In this document: piece after piece, positions 5,208 to 7,118 of the stretch
Layout of the letters: every line of letters starts with the position of its first letter
Position numbering within the stretch: the first letter of the stretch is position 1
Assembly: GCA_043809265.1 (NCBI GenBank)
Contig: JAZDDY010000065.1
Location: 1 to 7,118 of the forward strand
Source of the DNA: JAPLVS01 sp043809265
GTDB taxonomy: Archaea > Iainarchaeota > Iainarchaeia > Iainarchaeales > DTGL01
DNA: 7,118 nucleotides
Direction: 5' to 3'
The notes under the pieces: generated by a model
What the model was told of the DNA's origin: nothing
Databases searched by the model: none
What the model saw: the letters and a program-made list of their open reading frames with translations, nothing else
Program-made: the position numbers and the translations under genes

Positions 5208-5627
5208 ATGAGGGTCTTTGTCGACACCAATATTTTCCTCGACTATTATTTTGACAGGAAGGATTCAATTAAGCCGCTTGGGGAGTTCGCTTTCAATTTT
5301 TTCAGGGATGCCCTAAAATGCAAATTTTCGATTTTGCTTTGCAATCCCGTGATAAGGGAACTGGAAAAGACTGTCGGGCTTGAAAAAATTGGCGTTTTTA
5401 AAAGTCACATGAGTGCCCTGAAACTTGCAGGAAAACTGGAAATTATTGAAGAAACAACATGGCAGGTTTCCGAAGCCCAAAACTTGAACAGAAGGAGGGG
5501 GCTGCCATTGAACGACTGCATTATTGCAGTCATGGCAAGAGACCAAGGCGTTTCAATTGTCACGCGGGACATGCATTTTTGGGAATTCGGGTTTATTACA
5601 GCGTTGACACCCGAGGAATTATTGTAA
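5208..5627 (+). CDS. PIN-domain ribonuclease, VapC-like
   Basis: A 139-residue PIN-fold protein, probably a metal-dependent RNase. The acidic residues of the family are all present: D6 in MRVFVDTNIFLDYY, E51 in VIRELEKT, D103 in LPLNDCIIAVMA and D121 in IVTRDMHFWE. The length fits VapC toxins, which cut tRNA or rRNA when free of antitoxin. No antitoxin gene lies upstream in the same direction. Instead a ribbon-helix-helix gene lies downstream on the opposite strand, and the two stop codons overlap by nine bases. If the two form a toxin-antitoxin pair, each has its own promoter, which is atypical. It could also be a stand-alone housekeeping or orphan PIN nuclease. The ATG is placed by the motif I position and by a TATA box at the leaderless distance. 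Confidence 0.9.
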   Translation: MRVFVDTNIFLDYYFDRKDSIKPLGEFAFNFFRDALKCKFSILLCNPVIRELEKTVGLEKIGVFKSHMSALKLAGKLEIIEETTWQVSEAQNLNRRRGLPLNDCIIAVMARDQGVSIVTRDMHFWEFGFITALTPEELL

Positions 5628-5897
5628 TCCGTGCTTTTTAAGGAATTCCTTTCCCACTTCTTCCCTTATCTTTTCGAATTCTTCAGGGGTCGGGTCCTTT
5701 AAGCCGAGCCTTTTGCCTTCACCCAAGCCTGCGCGCAATTCCCGGATAAGGCGCTCCTTCTTGCGCTCCTCGACTTCCTTCCTGAGGGTTTCACGGATGA
5801 ATTCGGAACGATTCTCATAAGAAGCCCTGGAAACAATAGAGTCGATTTCCTTGAGCAGCTTCGGGCCGAGGCGCAGGTTCACCATCTTGTTAGCCAT
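5619..5897 (-). CDS. Ribbon-helix-helix (CopG/VapB-like) DNA-binding protein
   Basis: A 92-residue protein whose first 45 residues form a ribbon-helix-helix domain: strand KMVNLRL (4-10), helix A from PKLLKEIDSIVSR (12-24), turn at YENRS (27-31) and helix B SEFIRETLRKEVEERKK (31-47). Such dimers bind palindromic DNA and often repress their own genes. Residues 48-92 are charged and end in a likely helix, PTPEEFEKIREEVGKEFLKK, the kind of tail that binds a toxin in VapB-like antitoxins. Its 3' end overlaps that of the PIN gene on the other strand. A TATA box at 5921-5930 and a 20-bp near-palindrome at 5901-5920 lie directly upstream, so self-repression is likely. The ATG at 5897 is two bases or so from the predicted transcription start, with no Shine-Dalgarno. 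Antitoxin function is inferred from the neighbour only. Confidence 0.88.
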   Translation of the reverse strand: MANKMVNLRLGPKLLKEIDSIVSRASYENRSEFIRETLRKEVEERKKERLIRELRAGLGEGKRLGLKDPTPEEFEKIREEVGKEFLKKHGLQ

Positions 5898-5900
5898 GCA

Positions 5901-5920
5901 TCAATTGTATATACGATTGA
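5901..5920. promoter_or_regulatory. Candidate operator: 20-bp near-palindrome before the RHH gene
   Basis: TCAATTGTATATACGATTGA has two 10-base arms that match as inverted repeats at nine of ten positions. It ends three bases before the ATG and abuts the TATA box, so it covers the predicted transcription start. A protein bound here would block initiation. The natural candidate is the ribbon-helix-helix protein encoded directly downstream. The symmetry is seen; the binding partner is inferred. Confidence 0.6.
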
Positions 5921-5930
5921 TTTATATAAG
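5921..5930 (-). promoter_or_regulatory. TATA box of the ribbon-helix-helix gene
   Basis: CTTATATAAA on the minus strand is centred about 28 bases before ATG 5897 and is the best TATA match in the window. It lies between the stop of the Trm112-like gene and the RHH start, so RHH has its own promoter although it follows that gene by only 40 bases. Confidence 0.65.
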
Positions 5931-5937
5931 AATGAGG

Positions 5938-6117
5938 CTATTTCAGCCTTTCCGCTTCTTCCACAAGCATTACCGGAATGCCGTCCTCGATTTTGTAGGC
6001 GAGCCTGCATTTTTTGCAGAGCAGTTTTTGCTCTTTCTTTTTGTATTCCAGCGAGCCCTTGCATTTCGGGCAGGCAAGAACTTCCAGAAGCTCTTTCGAG
6101 GGCTCGTGCTTTTGCAT
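5938..6117 (-). CDS. Trm112-like zinc-ribbon protein (UPF0434 type), 59 residues
   Basis: A very small cytoplasmic protein. The sequence ELLEVLACPKCKGSLEY (9-25) with C16 and C19, then LLCKKCRLAYKIEDGIPVML (32-51) with C34 and C37, matches the Trm112/YcaR-type family: two CPxC-like knuckles followed by the hallmark YxIxDGIPVML and a short acidic tail VEEAERLK. Archaeal and eukaryotic Trm112 proteins bind and stabilise several tRNA, rRNA and release-factor methyltransferases; the bacterial YcaR type is less understood. The length suits the short form. ATG 6117 lies about 28 bases after an AT-rich box shared with the divergent membrane-protein gene, and there is no Shine-Dalgarno. The stop TAG is 40 bases before the RHH start codon. 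No methyltransferase gene is adjacent, so the partner is unknown. Confidence 0.88.
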   Translation of the reverse strand: MQKHEPSKELLEVLACPKCKGSLEYKKKEQKLLCKKCRLAYKIEDGIPVMLVEEAERLK

Positions 6118-6140
6118 GAAAGAATAGGAGGGCGAAAGGA

Positions 6141-6150
6141 TTAAAATAAT
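6141..6150. promoter_or_regulatory. Putative shared TATA box for the Trm112-like and membrane-protein genes
   Basis: TTAAAATAAT lies in the middle of the 51-base gap between the divergent start codons at 6117 and 6169. Its centre is about 28 bases from the minus-strand ATG and about 24 from the plus-strand ATG. GCGAAAGG just before it resembles a purine-rich BRE for the plus direction. No other AT-rich box or Shine-Dalgarno is near either ATG. Confidence 0.45.
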
Positions 6151-6168
6151 GGGCTGTTTTATCTTTGC

Positions 6169-7118
6169 ATGCCTGCAGAAATAAGGAAAAAAATCGGTGG
6201 GAGAAAGCTTGACGCGGTTCTTATCCTCCTTCTCCTGTGTTTCGGCCTCTTTCTTTGCAGGCAGGCGCTCGAGCCCGGAATGCTTGTCGGGCTGGATTCA
6301 GCAGGGCATTTCCTCAAGGCAAAATTTTTGGCCGAAGAGCTTCTGCCGGCTTGGAAAATAGACGGCTGGTTCCCTTACTGGCATCTGGGATTACAGCTTT
6401 CGCAATTCTATTCGATAGGGTTTTATCTTTTCACCATTGCGATAAATATTTTTTCATTCGGCCTGCTCGGCATCGAAACAAGCTTCAAAATAGCGGTGAT
6501 GCTTTCTTACGCGCTCATTGCCGTGACAGTTTTCATCATGATGCGCTGTTTCGGCTATTCTAGTAAAAGCTCTTTCCTTTCCGGCCTGCTCGCCCTCTTT
6601 GTCGGCAGCTGGTACGGCGGCGGCATCGTTGGAACCTTCCAGACAGGGCTTATACCGAACACTTTCGGCTTAATGCTTGTCCCGCTCGCTGTCGGTTTTT
6701 TTTATCTTGCCCTGGAATCCAAGACAAAAAAGCATATCGTGCTGTCAGGGCTAGCCTTCGGCATTCTGGCAGTTGCGCATATTTTTTCAGCATTTTTCAC
6801 CTCGATTCCGGTTCTACTCTGCTTTTCGCTCTATTGCATCAGGGAAAGGAGGTTCAAGGAAAATTTCATTGTGCTTGCCAAAGCCTGCCTGGTCGGAGCG
6901 CTCATATCCGCCTGGTGGCTAGTTCCATTCATCCTGAAATACGCCGAGCACGGCTATGTCACTAATTGGGGCGTTATACCGCCGTGGGATTTCTTGAATG
7001 GCCTTGCCGACGGCCGCCTGAGCGGAAGCCTTTTTGTTTCATGGCTCTGCATTGCAGGCATCATATGTTCCGCCTGGAGGAGAAAATTCCACGACCTGCT
7101 TTTGTCTGCGGCAGTCCT
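6169..7118 (+). CDS. Multi-pass membrane protein, GT-C glycosyltransferase-like (PF10131-like), N-terminal 316 residues
   Basis: An integral membrane protein cut by the window end; 316 codons stay open from ATG 6169. After a basic cytoplasmic start (KKIGGRK), hydrophobic segments occur near residues 14-34, 76-100, 107-127, 136-150, 165-182, 191-222, 233-257 and 287-302. The first outer loop holds GLDSAGHFLKAKFLAEELLP (41-60), then WFPYWHLGLQLSQFYSIGFY (67-86). The DxxGH arrangement (D43, H47) followed by a YWxxGxxLxQFY stretch is typical of the membrane proteins labelled 6-pyruvoyl-tetrahydropterin synthase-related and of GT-C glycosyltransferases, where the loop Asp serves catalysis. A role in moving sugars from lipid carriers to surface glycans or glycolipids is inferred. 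The start has no Shine-Dalgarno but has a TATA-like box about 24 bases upstream. No other glycosylation gene is in view, so the substrate is unknown. Confidence 0.75.
   Translation, partial: MPAEIRKKIGGRKLDAVLILLLLCFGLFLCRQALEPGMLVGLDSAGHFLKAKFLAEELLPAWKIDGWFPYWHLGLQLSQFYSIGFYLFTIAINIFSFGLLGIETSFKIAVMLSYALIAVTVFIMMRCFGYSSKSSFLSGLLALFVGSWYGGGIVGTFQTGLIPNTFGLMLVPLAVGFFYLALESKTKKHIVLSGLAFGILAVAHIFSAFFTSIPVLLCFSLYCIRERRFKENFIVLAKACLVGALISAWWLVPFILKYAEHGYVTNWGVIPPWDFLNGLADGRLSGSLFVSWLCIAGIICSAWRRKFHDLLLSAAV

Noticed and set aside
5851..6144. 97-codon plus-strand frame opposite the Trm112-like and RHH starts
   Set aside because: It runs across two real genes and their promoter, and its Phe-rich content mirrors the Lys/Glu codons of the minus strand.
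6237..6563. 108-codon plus-strand frame inside the membrane-protein gene
   Set aside because: It is another frame of the longer reading frame from 6169, which has transmembrane segments and the DxxGH loop.

Overview
The window reads as a stretch of a chromosomal archaeal genome with close-packed genes. Archaeal signs are AT-rich TATA-like boxes about 23-29 bases upstream of most start codons (suggesting leaderless mRNAs), a TrpB2-type tryptophan synthase, a PyrD/PyrK pair, a PF10131-like (GT-C type) membrane protein and PIN and ribbon-helix-helix genes. The compact layout and an unrecognised basic protein would fit a small-genome DPANN-like archaeon, but that placement is a guess. No insertion sequence, CRISPR array or phage gene was seen.

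Layout. Positions 1-585 (minus strand) hold the N-terminal 195 residues of a ZIP-family metal transporter, cut by the window edge. It is divergent from a HAD phosphatase/phosphomutase gene (640-1284, plus), with one AT-rich box midway between the two starts. Positions 1311-5111 are all on the minus strand. In transcription order they are pyrD and pyrK (dihydroorotate dehydrogenase, overlapping), an unrecognised basic protein of 138 residues, tRNA-Trp(CCA) with its CCA end encoded, a 19-codon ORF with a strong Shine-Dalgarno sequence, and trpB2. A hairpin followed by a T-rich run separates trpB2 from the convergent HAD gene.

From 5208 onward the genes are a PIN-domain (VapC-like) ribonuclease on the plus strand and a ribbon-helix-helix protein on the minus strand whose 3' ends overlap. 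Next come a 59-residue Trm112-like zinc-ribbon protein (minus) and, divergent from it, a large membrane protein (plus) that runs off the window. A 20-bp near-palindrome between the TATA box and start codon of the ribbon-helix-helix gene looks like its own operator.

How the parts may work together. PyrD and PyrK would form the NAD-linked dihydroorotate dehydrogenase of pyrimidine synthesis. The tRNA-Trp gene followed at once by a Trp-codon-containing short ORF and trpB2 is the most intriguing arrangement: it joins tryptophan production and tryptophan tRNA in one likely transcript. The PIN/ribbon-helix-helix pair would be an atypical, tail-to-tail toxin-antitoxin candidate. All functional calls come from reading motifs by eye; no database search was run.
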